Below, piece after piece: positions 46,196 through 56,800 of a stretch of DNA of 64,000 nt. The DNA comes from Sphingomonas citricola (lineage in GTDB: Bacteria; Pseudomonadota; Alphaproteobacteria; Sphingomonadales; Sphingomonadaceae). A model generated the notes under the pieces. It worked only from the letters and a program-made list of their open reading frames with translations. It made no database searches and had not been told where the DNA came from. The number at the start of each line of letters is the position of its first letter. Position 1 is the stretch's first letter. The DNA lies in NCBI RefSeq assembly GCF_019429535.1, contig NZ_JAHXZM010000001.1, positions 372,001 through 436,000 on the forward strand, given 5' to 3'. The position numbers and the translations under genes are program-made.

Positions 46196-46399
46196 TTAAC
46201 GTCGCAACCGCCGTGCGAGCAAGATCATCAGCAGCCCCGCAACTGCCAACGCCGCGCCATAGTCCGCCCAGATGCTCTGATCGAGCATGAAGCTCGACGC
46301 GGGCCAGTGGATCAGCCCGCGACCCTGGCCGATCCACAGCACCCCCATCAGCGTGCATGCCACGCCTAAGACGAGCAGGACCGGCCGGAGCCTTGTCAT
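46196..46399 (-). CDS. Small two-helix membrane protein
   Basis: This 67-residue protein has hydrophobic helices at about residues 7-27 (PVLLVLGVACTLMGVLWIG) and 47-63 (YGAALAVAGLLMILLA) and a basic C-terminus. It starts 5 bp after the gltA stop on the same strand, so it is likely the last gene of gltX-gltA. No family is recognised; similar short membrane proteins near gltA occur in sphingomonads. Confidence 0.72.
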   Translation of the reverse strand: MTRLRPVLLVLGVACTLMGVLWIGQGRGLIHWPASSFMLDQSIWADYGAALAVAGLLMILLARRLRR

Positions 46400-46404
46400 C
46401 TAGA

Positions 46405-47688
46405 TCAACGCTCGCCGACGGGGACGTAGCTGCGCTGCGTCGGTCCGGTGTAGAGCTGGCGCGGGCGGCCGATCTTCTGGTCGGGATCGGTGATCATCTC
46501 GTTCCACTGCGCGACCCAGCCGACGGTCCGTGCGAGCGCGAACAGCACGGTGAACATGCTGGTCGGGAACCCGATCGCCGACAAGATGACGCCCGAGTAG
46601 AAATCGACGTTCGGGAACAGCTTCTTCTCGATGAAGTACGGATCGCTGAGCGCGATCTCCTCCAGCCGCAACGCGGTCTCGAACACGGGGTCGGACACGT
46701 TCAGTGTCTCGAACACCTCGCGCACCGTCTTCTGCATCACGGTCGCGCGCGGGTCGTAGTTCTTGTACACGCGGTGACCGAAACCCATCAGGCGGAACGG
46801 ATCGTTCTTGTCCTTGGCGCGCGCGATGAACTCGGGGATGCGGTCGGGCGTGCCGATCTCGTGCAGCATGTTGAGCGCGGCTTCGTTCGCGCCGCCGTGT
46901 GCCGGACCCCACAGGCAGGCGATGCCCGCTGCCATGCACGCGAATGGGTTCGCGCCCGACGAACCCGCGAGGCGGACAGTCGAGGTAGAGGCGTTCTGTT
47001 CGTGGTCGGCGTGAAGGATGAAGATACGATCCATCGCGCGCTCGATCGCCGGATTGACCTCATACTGCTCGGCCGGGACGCCGAAGGTCATGCGCAGGAA
47101 GTTGCCGGTGTAGGACAGCGAATTGTCGGGGTAGAGGAACGGCTGCCCCACGCTGTACTTGTACGCCATCGCCGCGATCGTCGGGATCTTCGCGATCAGG
47201 CGGTGCGACGCGATCATGCGCTGCTGCGGATCGTGGATGTCGGTCGAATCGTGGTAGAAGGCCGACAGCGCGCCGACGACGCCGCACATGATCGCCATCG
47301 GATGCGCGTCGCGACGGAATCCGCGGAAGAAGGTCGCGAGCTGCTCGTGCACCATCGTGTGGCGGCTGATCGTGCGGCTGAACCCGTCGAGTTCGTCCTG
47401 CGACGGCAGCTCGCCGTTCAGCAGCAGGTACGCGACCTCCATGAAGCTCGACTTCTCGGCGAGCTCTCCGATCGGATAACCGCGGTGCAGCAGCACACCC
47501 TCGTCACCGTCGATATAGGTGATCTCGGAGCGGCACGACGCGGTCGAGGTAAAGCCGGGGTCGTAGGTGAAGGCGCCGGTCTGGCCGTAGAGCTTGCGGA
47601 TGTCGACCACGTCGGGGCCGACCGAACCCGACAGCACGGGATAGTCGAAGTCCTTGCCCGCCAGTTCGAACTTGGCTGTGTCGGTCAT
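46405..47688 (-). CDS. gltA: Citrate synthase
   Basis: This 427-residue type II (hexameric, Gram-negative) citrate synthase condenses acetyl-CoA and oxaloacetate. [20 protein letters not shown] contains one active His, [15 protein letters not shown] the second, and [15 protein letters not shown] the third region with the CoA-binding Arg. The N-terminal beta domain of the NADH-sensitive type ([19 protein letters not shown]) is present. It follows gltX by 12 bp. Confidence 0.97.
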   Translation of the reverse strand: MTDTAKFELAGKDFDYPVLSGSVGPDVVDIRKLYGQTGAFTYDPGFTSTASCRSEITYIDGDEGVLLHRGYPIGELAEKSSFMEVAYLLLNGELPSQDELDGFSRTISRHTMVHEQLATFFRGFRRDAHPMAIMCGVVGALSAFYHDSTDIHDPQQRMIASHRLIAKIPTIAAMAYKYSVGQPFLYPDNSLSYTGNFLRMTFGVPAEQYEVNPAIERAMDRIFILHADHEQNASTSTVRLAGSSGANPFACMAAGIACLWGPAHGGANEAALNMLHEIGTPDRIPEFIARAKDKNDPFRLMGFGHRVYKNYDPRATVMQKTVREVFETLNVSDPVFETALRLEEIALSDPYFIEKKLFPNVDFYSGVILSAIGFPTSMFTVLFALARTVGWVAQWNEMITDPDQKIGRPRQLYTGPTQRSYVPVGER

Positions 47689-47700
47689 GATCGTCTCCTG

Positions 47701-49200
47701 TCAGGCCCGCGGGCCGGATGGTTGGCCGGTGGTTTGGTCCGCGATCCGGGCCAGGCTTTCCTCGCGTCCTAGAAGAACGAGTACGTCGAAGATACCCGGC
47801 GACGTCTTGCGTCCGGTTAATGCGACGCGGAGCGGCTGGGCCACCTGTCCGAGCTTGACGCCCGCCTCCTCGGCGACCTGCCGCACCGCAGCCTCTGTGG
47901 TCTCCGTATCCCAGTTGTGCACTGCGTCAAGCGCGCTGTGGAGCCGCGCGAGCAGCGCCGGTGCGTCGCCGCCGAGCAGCGGCGCGGCGGCCTCGTCGAT
48001 GCCGAGCGGGCGGGATGCGAACAGGAAGGCAGCGCCGTCGGCCAGTTCGTTGATGTTGGCGGCGCGCGGCTTCAACGCGGGCATTGCTGTTTCGAGTTTG
48101 GTGCGGCGCGGATCGTCCTCGGCCTGGCCGAGCTTGTCCGCGACCAACCCGGCGAGCCGCGCATCGTCGGCGGCGCGGATGTAATGGCCGTTCAGGTTCT
48201 CGAGCTTCTTCAGGTCGAAACGCGACGGGCTCTTGCCGACGCCCGACAGGTCGAACCAGCGGATCGCGTCGTCGCGGGCGATGATCTCGTCGTCGCCGTG
48301 ACCCCAGCCGAGCCGCAGCAAGTAATTGTCGAGTGCCTCGGGCAGAATGCCAAGTGCGTCGCGGTACGCTTCGATCCCGACCGCCCCGTGCCGCTTCGAC
48401 AGTTTCGCGCCGTCCGAGCCGTGGATCAGGGGAATGTGCGCGTAGATCGGATCAGGCCAGCGATCGCCACCAGTCTCTTTGGCGATCGCATCCATTGCGC
48501 GGTAGATCGGCAATTGGCGGAATGCGTTGTTGAGGTGATCGTCGCCGCGGATGATATGGGTCACTCCCATGTCGTGATCGTCGACCACCACCGCGAGCAT
48601 GTAGGTCGGCGTGCCGTCGGAACGCAGCAGGACCATGTCGTCCAGCTCGGCGTTCTGGACCGTCACCTCGCCCTGGACCTGATCGTGAATCGTCGTCGCA
48701 CCCTCGGTCGGCGCCTTCAGCCGGACGACGAAGGGCTGGTCGGCGGGGCCGTCATCGCGGTCACGCCAGGGCGAGCGGATGCGCAGAGGCTTCTTCGCGG
48801 CCTGCGCCTCGGCGCGCATCGCGTCGATCTCGCCCTGCGTCATATAGCATCGATAGGCGTGGCCGTGCTCGACCATCTGATGCGCGATCGCCGCGTGCCG
48901 ATCGGCGCGCGAGAATTGATAGACCTCCTCGCCGTCCCAATCGAGGCCGAGCCAGCGCATTCCGTTCAGGATCGCCTGAATAGCCGGCTCGGTCGAGCGC
49001 GCCCGGTCGGTGTCCTCGATCCGCAGCCGGAACGTGCCGCCGTGATGGCGCGCGTAGAGCAGGTTGAACAGCGCGGTGCGCGCACCGCCCAGGTGAAGGA
49101 AACCGGTCGGCGACGGCGCGAAGCGGGTCACGACCTTGGACGTATTGGCGGTCGCGTCGACGGGCGCCGCGGGGGCGTCTGAGTTGGTGGTTGCGCTCAA
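47701..49200 (-). CDS. gltX: Glutamate--tRNA ligase
   Basis: This class I aminoacyl-tRNA synthetase of about 499 residues has [21 protein letters not shown] (the HIGH equivalent) and [16 protein letters not shown] (KMSKS equivalent). It charges tRNA-Glu and possibly tRNA-Gln. No ATG lies before the catalytic core except ones inside comEC, so a TTG at 49200 with GGGAG about 11 nt upstream is taken as start; a downstream GTG directly before TRFAPSP is an alternative. Its 5' end is 31 bp from comEC, which diverges. Confidence 0.93.
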   Translation of the reverse strand: MSATTNSDAPAAPVDATANTSKVVTRFAPSPTGFLHLGGARTALFNLLYARHHGGTFRLRIEDTDRARSTEPAIQAILNGMRWLGLDWDGEEVYQFSRADRHAAIAHQMVEHGHAYRCYMTQGEIDAMRAEAQAAKKPLRIRSPWRDRDDGPADQPFVVRLKAPTEGATTIHDQVQGEVTVQNAELDDMVLLRSDGTPTYMLAVVVDDHDMGVTHIIRGDDHLNNAFRQLPIYRAMDAIAKETGGDRWPDPIYAHIPLIHGSDGAKLSKRHGAVGIEAYRDALGILPEALDNYLLRLGWGHGDDEIIARDDAIRWFDLSGVGKSPSRFDLKKLENLNGHYIRAADDARLAGLVADKLGQAEDDPRRTKLETAMPALKPRAANINELADGAAFLFASRPLGIDEAAAPLLGGDAPALLARLHSALDAVHNWDTETTEAAVRQVAEEAGVKLGQVAQPLRVALTGRKTSPGIFDVLVLLGREESLARIADQTTGQPSGPRA

Positions 49201-49231
49201 GCGCGCTTGCTCCCAGGCTGCGAGGAATGTG

Positions 49232-51478
49232 ATGGCCAGTTCAGCCGCGACCGCCCCTAGCAAAGCGCAGCGCCCGCTTCAAATCGCGGCGGCGTGGCGT
49301 GGCGCGTGGGAGCGCTGGCTGGAGGCGGAGCGGCACCAACTGGTGCTGTGGATACCTGTGGCACTGGGTGCGGGCGTGGCGGCGTGGTTCGTGCTGCCCG
49401 ACGCGCGGAGCTGGACCGCCGCGCTGCTCGCGAGCCTCGGCGTCTCGATTGCGGCACTCGCTGGCTTGCGTGGCGGGCGCGGTGCGATGGTGATCGCGGC
49501 GGCGCCATTAGGGTTCGCTCTAGGACTGGGGCTCATCTGGTGGCGCGCCGAAGCAGTGCGCGCGCCAGTCCTTGCCCGCGCCGCGATCGTCGGCGTCGAG
49601 GGGCGCGTGACACGCATCCAACCGATGCCTGCGCGTGAGCTTACGCGGATGTGGATCGCTGTCGAGCAGTGGAACGGGCGCGTGCGCGCCGACATGCCGT
49701 TCCGCGTGCGCGTCAACGTGGACGAGGACGACCTGCCAACTGGCTTGATCGAGGGAAGCCGGGTGAGGGTGCGGGCGAGATTGATGCCGCCTGCGCCACC
49801 GGCTGTGCCCGGCGCGTATGGTTTCGCACGTGTCGCATGGTTCGAGGGTCTGGGGGCAACCGGTCGTGCGCTCGAGGTGACGGTTCTGGCGCCTGCCCCC
49901 GGCGGGGGCGAAGGTATCCGCACGCGGTTGACCCGGCATATCGAGGCGCGCCTGCCGGGCAGTGCGGGCGGCATCGCGGCGGCGCTTGCGACCGGTGACA
50001 CCGGCGCGATCGCCGACGACGATGCAGAGGCGATGCGGCGCGCTGGGCTCGCGCATCTCCTGTCGGTCAGCGGACTGCATATCACTGCCGTGGTGGGTAT
50101 CGTGATGGCGCTGGCATTGCGATTGCTAGCGCTTTCACCTGCGCTTGCGCTGACCGGGCGGGTGCCGCTGCTTGCGGGGGCAGCGGCAGCGGGCGCCGCG
50201 ATCGGATACACTTTATTGACGGGCGCCGAGGTGCCGACGATCCGCAGTTGCGTCGCGGCATTGATGGTACTTGCCGCACTATTACTTGGGCGCGAAGCCG
50301 TGACCCTACGGCTCGTCGCGGCGGGTGCACTGGTCGTGCTGGTCGCGTGGCCCGAAGCGCTCGCCGGCGCGAGCTTTCAGCTGTCGTTCGCCGCCGTGAC
50401 GGCGATCGTCGCCTTGCACGAACATCCTCGCGTTCGCGCGCTGTTCTTGGCGCGTGAGGAAGCGTGGTGGCGGCGTGTCCTCCGTGAGGGCGGTTCGCTC
50501 CTCGCGACCGGCTTGCTGGTCGAGCTCGCGCTGATGCCGATCGCGGTGTTCCACTTCCATAAGGCGGGGTTGTACGGGGCACTCGCCAACATCGTCGCGA
50601 TCCCGCTGACGACGTTCGTCGTCATGCCGCTGGAGGCAGGCGCCCTCGCATTGGATGCGATCGGCTTGGGCGCGCCCATATGGTGGTTGACTGGACAAGC
50701 ATTGCAACTGCTGCTCTGGCTCGCGACAACCGTCGCTACCGCCCCGGGCGCAGTTACTTCTTTGCCTGCGATGCCCCGCGGCGCGTTCGGAGTGATGATC
50801 GCGGGTGGCGTCTGGGTCGCATTGTGGCGGACGCGCGCGCGGTGGGCGGGGCTGGCGCCGATCGCCGTCGGTGCTGTCTGGACGCTTTCAACCCCAGCAC
50901 CCGATCTGCTCATCACCGGCGACGGGCGGCACCTCGCATGGCGTGGCGATGACGGGCGACTGGCATTGCTGCGCGATCGGGCCGGCGATTACACGAGGGA
51001 TACGTTGGCAGAGAATGGCGGCGTGGACGGCGAACTGGCTGCCCTGTCGGAGACGCGCGCTGCGCGCTGCAATCAGGATGTGTGCTGGACTAGCCGGCAG
51101 TTTGGAGCGCGTCGCGTCACGCTGCTCGCCACCCGCAGCCATTACCTGATCGACGCGGGCGCTTTCATCGACCTGTGCCGTCGCGTCGACGTCGTCGTGA
51201 GCGAACGGCGGTTACCCCATCGCTGCCGCGCGCGCTGGCTGACATTTGATCGCGGGGCGTTGCAGCGGACCGGCGGGGTCGCGGTGACCTTGACCAATGC
51301 TCAGATAACTACGGTACGCACGCCTGACGACGCACATCCGTGGATTATGCGTAGCGGCGGAGAATTCCGGCAAGTTTGCCTTGAACGCGCACTTGGGCGG
51401 GGGTGTAGCGCTGCGGATCGTAGGCGCGGTTGGCGGGGTCGAGGCGCACCATCGCGCCTTCGTGACGGAAGTATTTGA
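49232..51478 (+). CDS. comEC: ComEC/Rec2-family DNA-uptake channel protein
   Basis: This protein of about 748 residues has a DUF4131 N-terminal OB region with helices, the Competence domain with [24 protein letters not shown] and [14 protein letters not shown], and a short C-terminal beta-lactamase-like remnant without a zinc motif. It is expected to move single-stranded DNA across the inner membrane. The ATG at 49232 follows GAGGAATGTG. The usual C-terminus (DDAHPW) lies near 51343, but the frame stays open for 45 more codons antisense to lexA. Codon use is somewhat less GC-biased than in neighbours. Confidence 0.9.
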   Translation: MASSAATAPSKAQRPLQIAAAWRGAWERWLEAERHQLVLWIPVALGAGVAAWFVLPDARSWTAALLASLGVSIAALAGLRGGRGAMVIAAAPLGFALGLGLIWWRAEAVRAPVLARAAIVGVEGRVTRIQPMPARELTRMWIAVEQWNGRVRADMPFRVRVNVDEDDLPTGLIEGSRVRVRARLMPPAPPAVPGAYGFARVAWFEGLGATGRALEVTVLAPAPGGGEGIRTRLTRHIEARLPGSAGGIAAALATGDTGAIADDDAEAMRRAGLAHLLSVSGLHITAVVGIVMALALRLLALSPALALTGRVPLLAGAAAAGAAIGYTLLTGAEVPTIRSCVAALMVLAALLLGREAVTLRLVAAGALVVLVAWPEALAGASFQLSFAAVTAIVALHEHPRVRALFLAREEAWWRRVLREGGSLLATGLLVELALMPIAVFHFHKAGLYGALANIVAIPLTTFVVMPLEAGALALDAIGLGAPIWWLTGQALQLLLWLATTVATAPGAVTSLPAMPRGAFGVMIAGGVWVALWRTRARWAGLAPIAVGAVWTLSTPAPDLLITGDGRHLAWRGDDGRLALLRDRAGDYTRDTLAENGGVDGELAALSETRAARCNQDVCWTSRQFGARRVTLLATRSHYLIDAGAFIDLCRRVDVVVSERRLPHRCRARWLTFDRGALQRTGGVAVTLTNAQITTVRTPDDAHPWIMRSGGEFRQVCLERALGRGCSAADRRRGWRGRGAPSRLRDGSI

Positions 51479-52004
51479 GCGTCGCCTCGCTGTCGTCGAT
51501 CAGCGCGACGACGATTTCACCGTCGCGCGCGACCTCCTGCTTGCGGATGAGCGCGTAGTCGCCGTCGAGGATGCCCGCCTCGACCATCGAATCGCCCGAC
51601 ACCTCGAGCGCGTAATGTTCGCCGGCGCCGAGCAAAGCGGCGGGGACGGGGAGGCTGGTCGACCCCTCGAACGCCTCGATCGGGACACCCGCGGCGATGC
51701 GGCCGTGGAGCGGGATCTCGACCACATCGTTCGCGGGTTCGGGCAGGTCGCGCCCCGCCGTCGCCGGTTTCGGCGCAGCGCCGTCGGCGCGTTCGGGCAC
51801 GCGCAGGATTTCGAGCGCACGCGCGCGGTTGGGCAGCCGTTTGATATAGCCGCGTTCCTCGAGCGCGCTGATGAGGCGGTGGACACCCGATTTCGACTTG
51901 AGGTCGAGCGCTTCCTTCATCTCTTCGAACGACGGAGACACGCCGGTGGTGGCCAGCCGGTCTTCGATGAAGCAAATCAGCTCGTGCTGCTTGCGGGTGA
52001 GCAT
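51345..52004 (-). CDS. lexA: SOS repressor LexA
   Basis: This 219-residue repressor has an N-terminal winged helix ([17 protein letters not shown], then [25 protein letters not shown]), an autocleavage site [12 protein letters not shown] (Ala-Gly), the catalytic Ser in [16 protein letters not shown] and Lys in EATLKYF. It represses DNA-repair genes until RecA triggers self-cleavage. ATG at 52004 follows AAAGGAGCCGCGCG. Three ordered SOS half-sites and a promoter lie just upstream. Its 3' end overlaps comEC on the other strand by 134 bp. Confidence 0.96.
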   Translation of the reverse strand: MLTRKQHELICFIEDRLATTGVSPSFEEMKEALDLKSKSGVHRLISALEERGYIKRLPNRARALEILRVPERADGAAPKPATAGRDLPEPANDVVEIPLHGRIAAGVPIEAFEGSTSLPVPAALLGAGEHYALEVSGDSMVEAGILDGDYALIRKQEVARDGEIVVALIDDSEATLKYFRHEGAMVRLDPANRAYDPQRYTPAQVRVQGKLAGILRRYA

Positions 52005-52021
52005 CGCGCGGCTCCTTTCGT

Positions 52022-52064
52022 GAACAGATAAAGAACCTTTATGGAACAGCGGATGTTCCGTCAA
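52022..52064 (-). promoter_or_regulatory. lexA promoter with four SOS half-sites at 11-bp spacing
   Basis: On the minus strand, TTGACG (52064-52059) and TAAAGG (52041-52036) are spaced by 17 bp, giving a promoter about 30 bp before the lexA start. GTTC half-sites occur at 52047-52044, 52036-52033 and 52025-52022, making two overlapping GTTC-N7-GTTC boxes. An inverted GAAC at 52058-52055 keeps the same 11-bp step. GTTC-N7-GTTC is the known alphaproteobacterial SOS box, so autoregulation is expected. Confidence 0.8.
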
Positions 52065-52073
52065 GCGAGGGAC

Positions 52074-53255
52074 CTAGCCGATCATCAGGATTTCCGCCGA
52101 GTCGCCGGCGTTCGCGGCGGCAGCGTGCGGCGGGCGCACGATGAGGCAGGTCGAACGCGCGAGCGTGCGCAGCATCGAACTGTCCTGGATGGTCGACGCA
52201 TAGGCGCGTCCGTCGCGCAACTCGGCGCGCAGATAGTCGCTGCGCGCACCATTGGCGGCGAGCGGTTCGCCCAGGATCGCGCTGGTCGGGCGGGGGAAGG
52301 GGTGAAGCGCACCCGAGAGATGCGCGACGAGCGGACGCACGAACAGCAAGGCGGTGACGAACGCCGACACCGGATTGCCCGGCAGCCCCACGACCGCGGT
52401 CGCGCCGCGACGCCCGGCGAGCATCGGCTTTCCCGGACGCAGCGCGATGCGCCAGAAATCGAGCGAGAAGCCCGCGGCATCGAGCGCGGGACGGACCAGA
52501 TCATGGTCGCCGACCGACGCGCCGCCGGTGGTGACGAGCACGTCGGCCTCGACCTGCGAGAAGGCGACGGTCAGCGTGTCGAGGCGGTCGGGAAGGATAC
52601 CGAGATCGACGAATTCGACCGGCAGATCGGCGAGCAGCGCGCGCAGCAGCAGGCGGTTGGATTCGGGCAGGGCGTCGGCCCCGGCGTCGCTGCCGGGTTC
52701 GACCAGCTCGTCGCCGGTGGCGGCGATCGCGACGCGGATCGTCCGGGCGACGGGAATGCGCCCGACGCCGCCCGTCGCGCAGACCGCGAGCCGGGCAGGG
52801 GTGAGCCGTTCGCCCGCATCGACCAGCACGTCGCCGTGCGCGAAGTCGAGCCCGCGGCGGCGGACGTTGCGCGCGAGGAAGGGCGGACCCTCTCCTGCGA
52901 GGATGAGGCGGTCGCCGTCGCGTTCGGCTTCCTCCTGCACCAGCACGGTGTCGGCCCCGTCGGGCATCGCGGCACCGGTGAAGATGCGCGTCGCCTCACC
53001 CGCCTCGACACGGCCGGCGAAGGGGTTGCCGGCCGCGCTTTCGCCGACGACGCGCCACGGTCCGGGCAGATCAGCGAACCGGATCGCGTAGCCGTCCATC
53101 GCGGACAGGTCGCGCGCGGGCTGCGTCCGTGCGGCGACAATCGGCTGCACCGCCCAGCGACCGAGCGCGGCGTGGATCGCAACCTCTTCGGACGCGGCGG
53201 GGGTGCCGAGCGCCAGCACGCGCGCTTGCGCTTCCTCGACGGGCAACAGGGTCAT
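52074..53255 (-). CDS. moeA: Molybdopterin molybdenumtransferase MoeA
   Basis: This 393-residue enzyme inserts molybdate into adenylated molybdopterin. Typical motifs are DLSAMDGYAIRFADLP, IAATGDELVEPGSD, VLVTTGGASVGDHDLVRPAL and ALRPGKPMLAGR, followed by GLPGNPVSAFV and the C-terminal domain IV. Its ATG overlaps the Nudix gene stop by 4 nt (ATGA). An in-frame ATG 12 nt upstream is less likely. It ends 10 bp before the lexA promoter -35. Confidence 0.95.
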   Translation of the reverse strand: MTLLPVEEAQARVLALGTPAASEEVAIHAALGRWAVQPIVAARTQPARDLSAMDGYAIRFADLPGPWRVVGESAAGNPFAGRVEAGEATRIFTGAAMPDGADTVLVQEEAERDGDRLILAGEGPPFLARNVRRRGLDFAHGDVLVDAGERLTPARLAVCATGGVGRIPVARTIRVAIAATGDELVEPGSDAGADALPESNRLLLRALLADLPVEFVDLGILPDRLDTLTVAFSQVEADVLVTTGGASVGDHDLVRPALDAAGFSLDFWRIALRPGKPMLAGRRGATAVVGLPGNPVSAFVTALLFVRPLVAHLSGALHPFPRPTSAILGEPLAANGARSDYLRAELRDGRAYASTIQDSSMLRTLARSTCLIVRPPHAAAANAGDSAEILMIG

Positions 53256-53830
53256 GCGGGGTTCCATCGATGGAGGCGGCCGAGCACGATCGCGAGCGCG
53301 GCGACGTGAACCGCCTGCTGTACTTCGCCCGCCATCGCGCGGCGGACGACGTCGTCGACCGCGATCCAGCGGCGGCGGACGCGTTCGCTGGGTTCGTCCT
53401 GCGGCGGGGCGACGCAGCGCGTGCCGCGCGCGAGGACCGCGTGGCAGCGGTTGGTGTGGATCGCGGGATTGGGGCTGAGCGAGGCGACGACCTGCCAGTC
53501 GTCTGCGACGCAGCCGGTTTCCTCGAGCAGTTCGCGGCGGGCGCCGGCGATGAGGTCGGCGTCGCCCGCATCCACGCCGCCGCCCGGCAGCTCGAGCGAG
53601 ACGATGCCGCGGGCGTGGCGATATTGCTCGATCATCAGCAGACGGTCGGCATCGTCGAGCGCGACGATCAGCGCCCAGTCGGGATAGTCGGTGACGTAAT
53701 AAGGCGCGATCGTCGCGCCGTCCGCGGTGACGCAGGTGTCGGCGTGGAGCGTCAGCCAGCGGTCGGCGATCAGCGTGTCGCGCGCGGCCAATCGCCACGG
53801 CGCGACGGGCGGATCGCCGAAGTCGGTCAC
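53252..53830 (-). CDS. Nudix hydrolase (ADP-ribose pyrophosphatase type)
   Basis: This 192-residue protein has a Nudix box [23 protein letters not shown]. The REULEETG part is intact, but the first Glu of the GX5EX7REUXEEXGU consensus is Ala. The N-terminal strands [29 protein letters not shown] resemble ADP-sugar pyrophosphatases. It sits between moaC and moeA with 4-nt overlaps on both sides; a Nudix gene in that place is not part of known molybdopterin synthesis. Confidence 0.88.
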   Translation of the reverse strand: MTDFGDPPVAPWRLAARDTLIADRWLTLHADTCVTADGATIAPYYVTDYPDWALIVALDDADRLLMIEQYRHARGIVSLELPGGGVDAGDADLIAGARRELLEETGCVADDWQVVASLSPNPAIHTNRCHAVLARGTRCVAPPQDEPSERVRRRWIAVDDVVRRAMAGEVQQAVHVAALAIVLGRLHRWNPA

Positions 53831-54294
53831 CGCCGCCAGTCGCCCGAGCGGCCACCGCTTTTAGCGACAACCTGAATGTCGTGGAGGACCATCGCCTTGT
53901 CGATCGCTTTCGCCATGTCGTAGACGGTGAGAAGCGCGACCGAGACGGCGGTGAGCGCCTCCATCTCAACCCCGGTCTTTCCGTCGGTGCGAACGGTCGC
54001 GGTGGCGGCGACACCGTCGTCGGACACGTCGAGGTCGAGCGAGACGCGCGTGATCGGTAGCGGGTGGCAGAGCGGGACGAGGTCGCTGGTTCGTTTCGCC
54101 GCCATGATGCCCGCGACGCGCGCGACCGCGATCACGTCACCCTTTTTCACCGCGCCGGCGCGGATCGCGGCGACCGCCTCCGCCGACATCGCGATCCGCC
54201 CGGTGGCGGTCGCCTCGCGCCGGGTCACGGCCTTGTCGCCGACGTCGACCATGTGCGCGGCACCGTCGGCGTCGAGGTGGGTGAGAGCGCTCAT
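53827..54294 (-). CDS. moaC: Cyclic pyranopterin monophosphate synthase MoaC
   Basis: This 155-residue enzyme makes cyclic pyranopterin monophosphate from the MoaA product. [37 protein letters not shown] and [22 protein letters not shown], with the catalytic Lys in the last motif region, are conserved. Overlaps of 4 nt link it to trpC before and the Nudix gene after. MoaA is not in the window. Confidence 0.95.
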   Translation of the reverse strand: MSALTHLDADGAAHMVDVGDKAVTRREATATGRIAMSAEAVAAIRAGAVKKGDVIAVARVAGIMAAKRTSDLVPLCHPLPITRVSLDLDVSDDGVAATATVRTDGKTGVEMEALTAVSVALLTVYDMAKAIDKAMVLHDIQVVAKSGGRSGDWRR

Positions 54295-55076
54295 CCGACC
54301 AGCGCGCGCGTCGCTGCCTCGACGTCGGGCTGGCGCATCAGCGCTTCGCCGATCAGGAAGCAGCGGATGTCGTGCGCGGCCATCGTGTCGAGGTCGGCGC
54401 GGGTGGTGAGGCCGCTCTCGGCGACAAAGGTGCAACCCTCGGGCGCATGGGCGACGAGATCGTAGGTGCGGCGATAGTCGACGGTGAAATCGCGCAGGTC
54501 GCGGTTGTTGACCCCGATGAGGCGCGAGCGCAGCCGCGCGGCGCGCTCCATCTCGTGCGCGTCGTGCACCTCGACGAGCACGTCGAGCCCGACGTCGATC
54601 GCGGCGGCCTCGCATTCGGCGAGTGTCGCGTCGTCGAGCGCGGCGACGATCAGCAGGATCGCGTCGGCGCCGAGCGCGCGCGCCTCGATCGCCTGCCACG
54701 GGTCGATCGTGAAGTCCTTGCGGATGACGGGCAGGTCGCACGCGACGCGCGCGGCCTGGAGAAAGGCGTCCGAGCCCTGGAAATATTGCTCGTCGGTCAG
54801 CACCGACAGGCAGGTCGCGCCGCCCGCGGCGTAAGCGCGCGCGTGCGCGGGCGGATCGAAATCGGCGCGGATCAGCCCCTTCGACGGGCTCGCTTTCTTG
54901 ATCTCGGCGATGAGCGCGTGGCGGCCCGCGGCGACGGTGCGGTCGAGCGCGGCGCGAAAGCCGCGCGGTGGCGACTGTTCGGCGACGCGCGCGTCGAGAT
55001 CGGCGCGCGTGGTCGCGGCCTTGCGCGCGGCAACCTCCTCGCGCTTGGTGGCGATGATCTGATCGAGAATGGTCAT
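54291..55076 (-). CDS. trpC: Indole-3-glycerol phosphate synthase
   Basis: This 261-residue TIM-barrel enzyme closes the indole ring in tryptophan synthesis. [20 protein letters not shown] contains the catalytic Lys, and [39 protein letters not shown] and [12 protein letters not shown] complete the barrel. Single-domain, without TrpF fusion. It overlaps trpD and moaC by 4 nt. Confidence 0.96.
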   Translation of the reverse strand: MTILDQIIATKREEVAARKAATTRADLDARVAEQSPPRGFRAALDRTVAAGRHALIAEIKKASPSKGLIRADFDPPAHARAYAAGGATCLSVLTDEQYFQGSDAFLQAARVACDLPVIRKDFTIDPWQAIEARALGADAILLIVAALDDATLAECEAAAIDVGLDVLVEVHDAHEMERAARLRSRLIGVNNRDLRDFTVDYRRTYDLVAHAPEGCTFVAESGLTTRADLDTMAAHDIRCFLIGEALMRQPDVEAATRALVG

Positions 55077-56068
55077 GCGTAGGCGATCCAGCGGTCGAGC
55101 AGCGCGTTCGCGTCGCCGCGGTCGATCGCCTCTGCGGCGCGCGCGGCGGCATCGGGCAGCGCGACCTGCTGTCCTGAGAGAACGAGCGCGGCGGCGGCGT
55201 TCAACAGCACCGCGTCGCGGTAGGGGCCGTGCTCCCCGAGCAGTAGGCGCCGGAGCGCGACCGCGTTGAAGGCGGCGTCTCCGCCGCGGATCGCGCTGGT
55301 CGGGTGGCGCGTGAGCCCCGCGTCCTCGGGTGAGATGCGCGCGGGAAGCGCGACGTCGCCGATGCTGACGACGACGGTCGCGCCCGCGCCGGAAATTTCG
55401 TCCAGCCCTTCCTCACCCGAGACGACGAACGCGCCCTCACTGCCGAGTTGCGTTAGCGCCTCTGCATAGACGGGGGCGTAATCGGGGCGGGCGATGCCGA
55501 TCAACTGGCGCGTGACGTGCGCGGGGTTGGCGAGCGGGCCCATCAGGTTGAAGATCGTGCGCCGGCCGATGCGGCGGCGAATCGGGGTGATGCGGCGCAT
55601 CGCCGGATGATGGTTGGCGGCGAACAGGAAACAGATGCCGAGGTCGGCGAGCGTCTGCTCCGCCTGCGCGCCCGCGCGGTCCATGTCGAGCCCGAGCGCC
55701 TCGAGCGTGTCGGCGGCGCCCGCCTTCGACGAGGCGGCGCGGTTGCCGTGTTTCGCGACCGGCACGCCGCAGGCGGCGACGACGAGGCTGACCGCGGTCG
55801 AGACGTTGAGCGTGTGCTGCCCGTCGCCACCGGTGCCGCAGACGTCGATCGCGCCCGCCGGCGCGGTAATCGGGATCAGACGCTCACGCAGCGCGCGCGC
55901 GGCCTCGGCGATCTCCAGGCTGGTCTCGCCGCGGATCGAGAGCGCGACGAGGAACTCGGCGATCGCCTCCTCGGTGGTGCGCCCGTCGAGGATGTCGGCG
56001 AACGCCTGCGCCGCGCTCTGCCGGCTGAGCGGCGAGGCGGGATCGGGCAGCTGCGCGAAACTGGTCAC
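55073..56068 (-). CDS. trpD: Anthranilate phosphoribosyltransferase
   Basis: This 331-residue enzyme attaches ribose-phosphate to anthranilate. [17 protein letters not shown] binds PRPP, and [21 protein letters not shown] and [11 protein letters not shown] are family motifs. GTG start at 56068 overlaps the trpG TGA by 4 nt. A much longer open frame upstream is antisense noise over trpG and trpE. Confidence 0.96.
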   Translation of the reverse strand: MTSFAQLPDPASPLSRQSAAQAFADILDGRTTEEAIAEFLVALSIRGETSLEIAEAARALRERLIPITAPAGAIDVCGTGGDGQHTLNVSTAVSLVVAACGVPVAKHGNRAASSKAGAADTLEALGLDMDRAGAQAEQTLADLGICFLFAANHHPAMRRITPIRRRIGRRTIFNLMGPLANPAHVTRQLIGIARPDYAPVYAEALTQLGSEGAFVVSGEEGLDEISGAGATVVVSIGDVALPARISPEDAGLTRHPTSAIRGGDAAFNAVALRRLLLGEHGPYRDAVLLNAAAALVLSGQQVALPDAAARAAEAIDRGDANALLDRWIAYA

Positions 56069-56649
56069 GCCGCCGCCCCGGTCTGGATGCCCGCGATGCG
56101 CAGGAAGTTGGCGAGCAGATCGTGGCCGTGCTCGGTCGCGATGCTCTCGGGATGGAACTGCACGCCGTGGATCGGCAGCTCTCGGTGGCGCAGGCCCATC
56201 ACCGACGCGTCGCCCGCTGTCGCGTTGACGACGAGGCTGTCGGGCACGTCGGTGACGATCAGCGAATGGTAGCGCGTCGCGGTGAAGGGTGAGGGGAGGT
56301 CGGCGAACAGGCCGGTCCCGTCGTGCTCGACCGGGCAGGTCTTGCCGTGCATCAACCCGCCGCGGCGCACGGTGCCGCCGAAATGCTGGCCGATCGCCTG
56401 ATGCCCCAGACACACGCCGAGCAGCGGGCGCCGCGCCTCCGCACAGGCGGCGACGAGGTCGAGGCTGATGCCCGCCTCGTTCGGGGTACACGGTCCCGGC
56501 GAGACGAGGAACGCGGTCGCGTTGCTCGCCAAGGCGTCGGCGGCGGAGAGCGCGTCGTTGCGCACGACCTGAACCTCCGCGCCCAACTCCATCAGGTAGT
56601 GGACGAGGTTCCAGGTGAAGCTGTCGTAATTGTCGACCACGAGGATCAT
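56065..56649 (-). CDS. trpG: Anthranilate synthase glutamine amidotransferase subunit
   Basis: This 194-residue class I amidotransferase supplies ammonia to Trp[18 protein letters not shown], the [10 protein letters not shown] loop, [17 protein letters not shown] with the catalytic Cys, and GVQFHPESI with the His-x-Glu are present. Starts at 56649 or 56661 are possible; neither has a good ribosome-binding site. It is separated from trpE by a plus-strand gene, so it needs its own promoter in 56650-56800. Confidence 0.95.
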   Translation of the reverse strand: MILVVDNYDSFTWNLVHYLMELGAEVQVVRNDALSAADALASNATAFLVSPGPCTPNEAGISLDLVAACAEARRPLLGVCLGHQAIGQHFGGTVRRGGLMHGKTCPVEHDGTGLFADLPSPFTATRYHSLIVTDVPDSLVVNATAGDASVMGLRHRELPIHGVQFHPESIATEHGHDLLANFLRIAGIQTGAAA

Positions 56650-56800
56650 GCGCGCCGCCATAGCCGATGCGTGGCGGCGCGCAACGTGTTGCACCCGCGT
56701 TACGCGCGCGAAATCGTCGCGACACACGATAAGCGCGTGGGCGTAAGGAGATATTCAGGGGGGCAGGCGTTTGTGTCGTTGCCCCAAGGAGCCACGTCGC

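Noticed and set aside
46118..46369. Plus-strand frame of 83 codons before gltA
   Set aside because: It overlaps the opposite-strand small membrane protein gene and has a random-looking composition.
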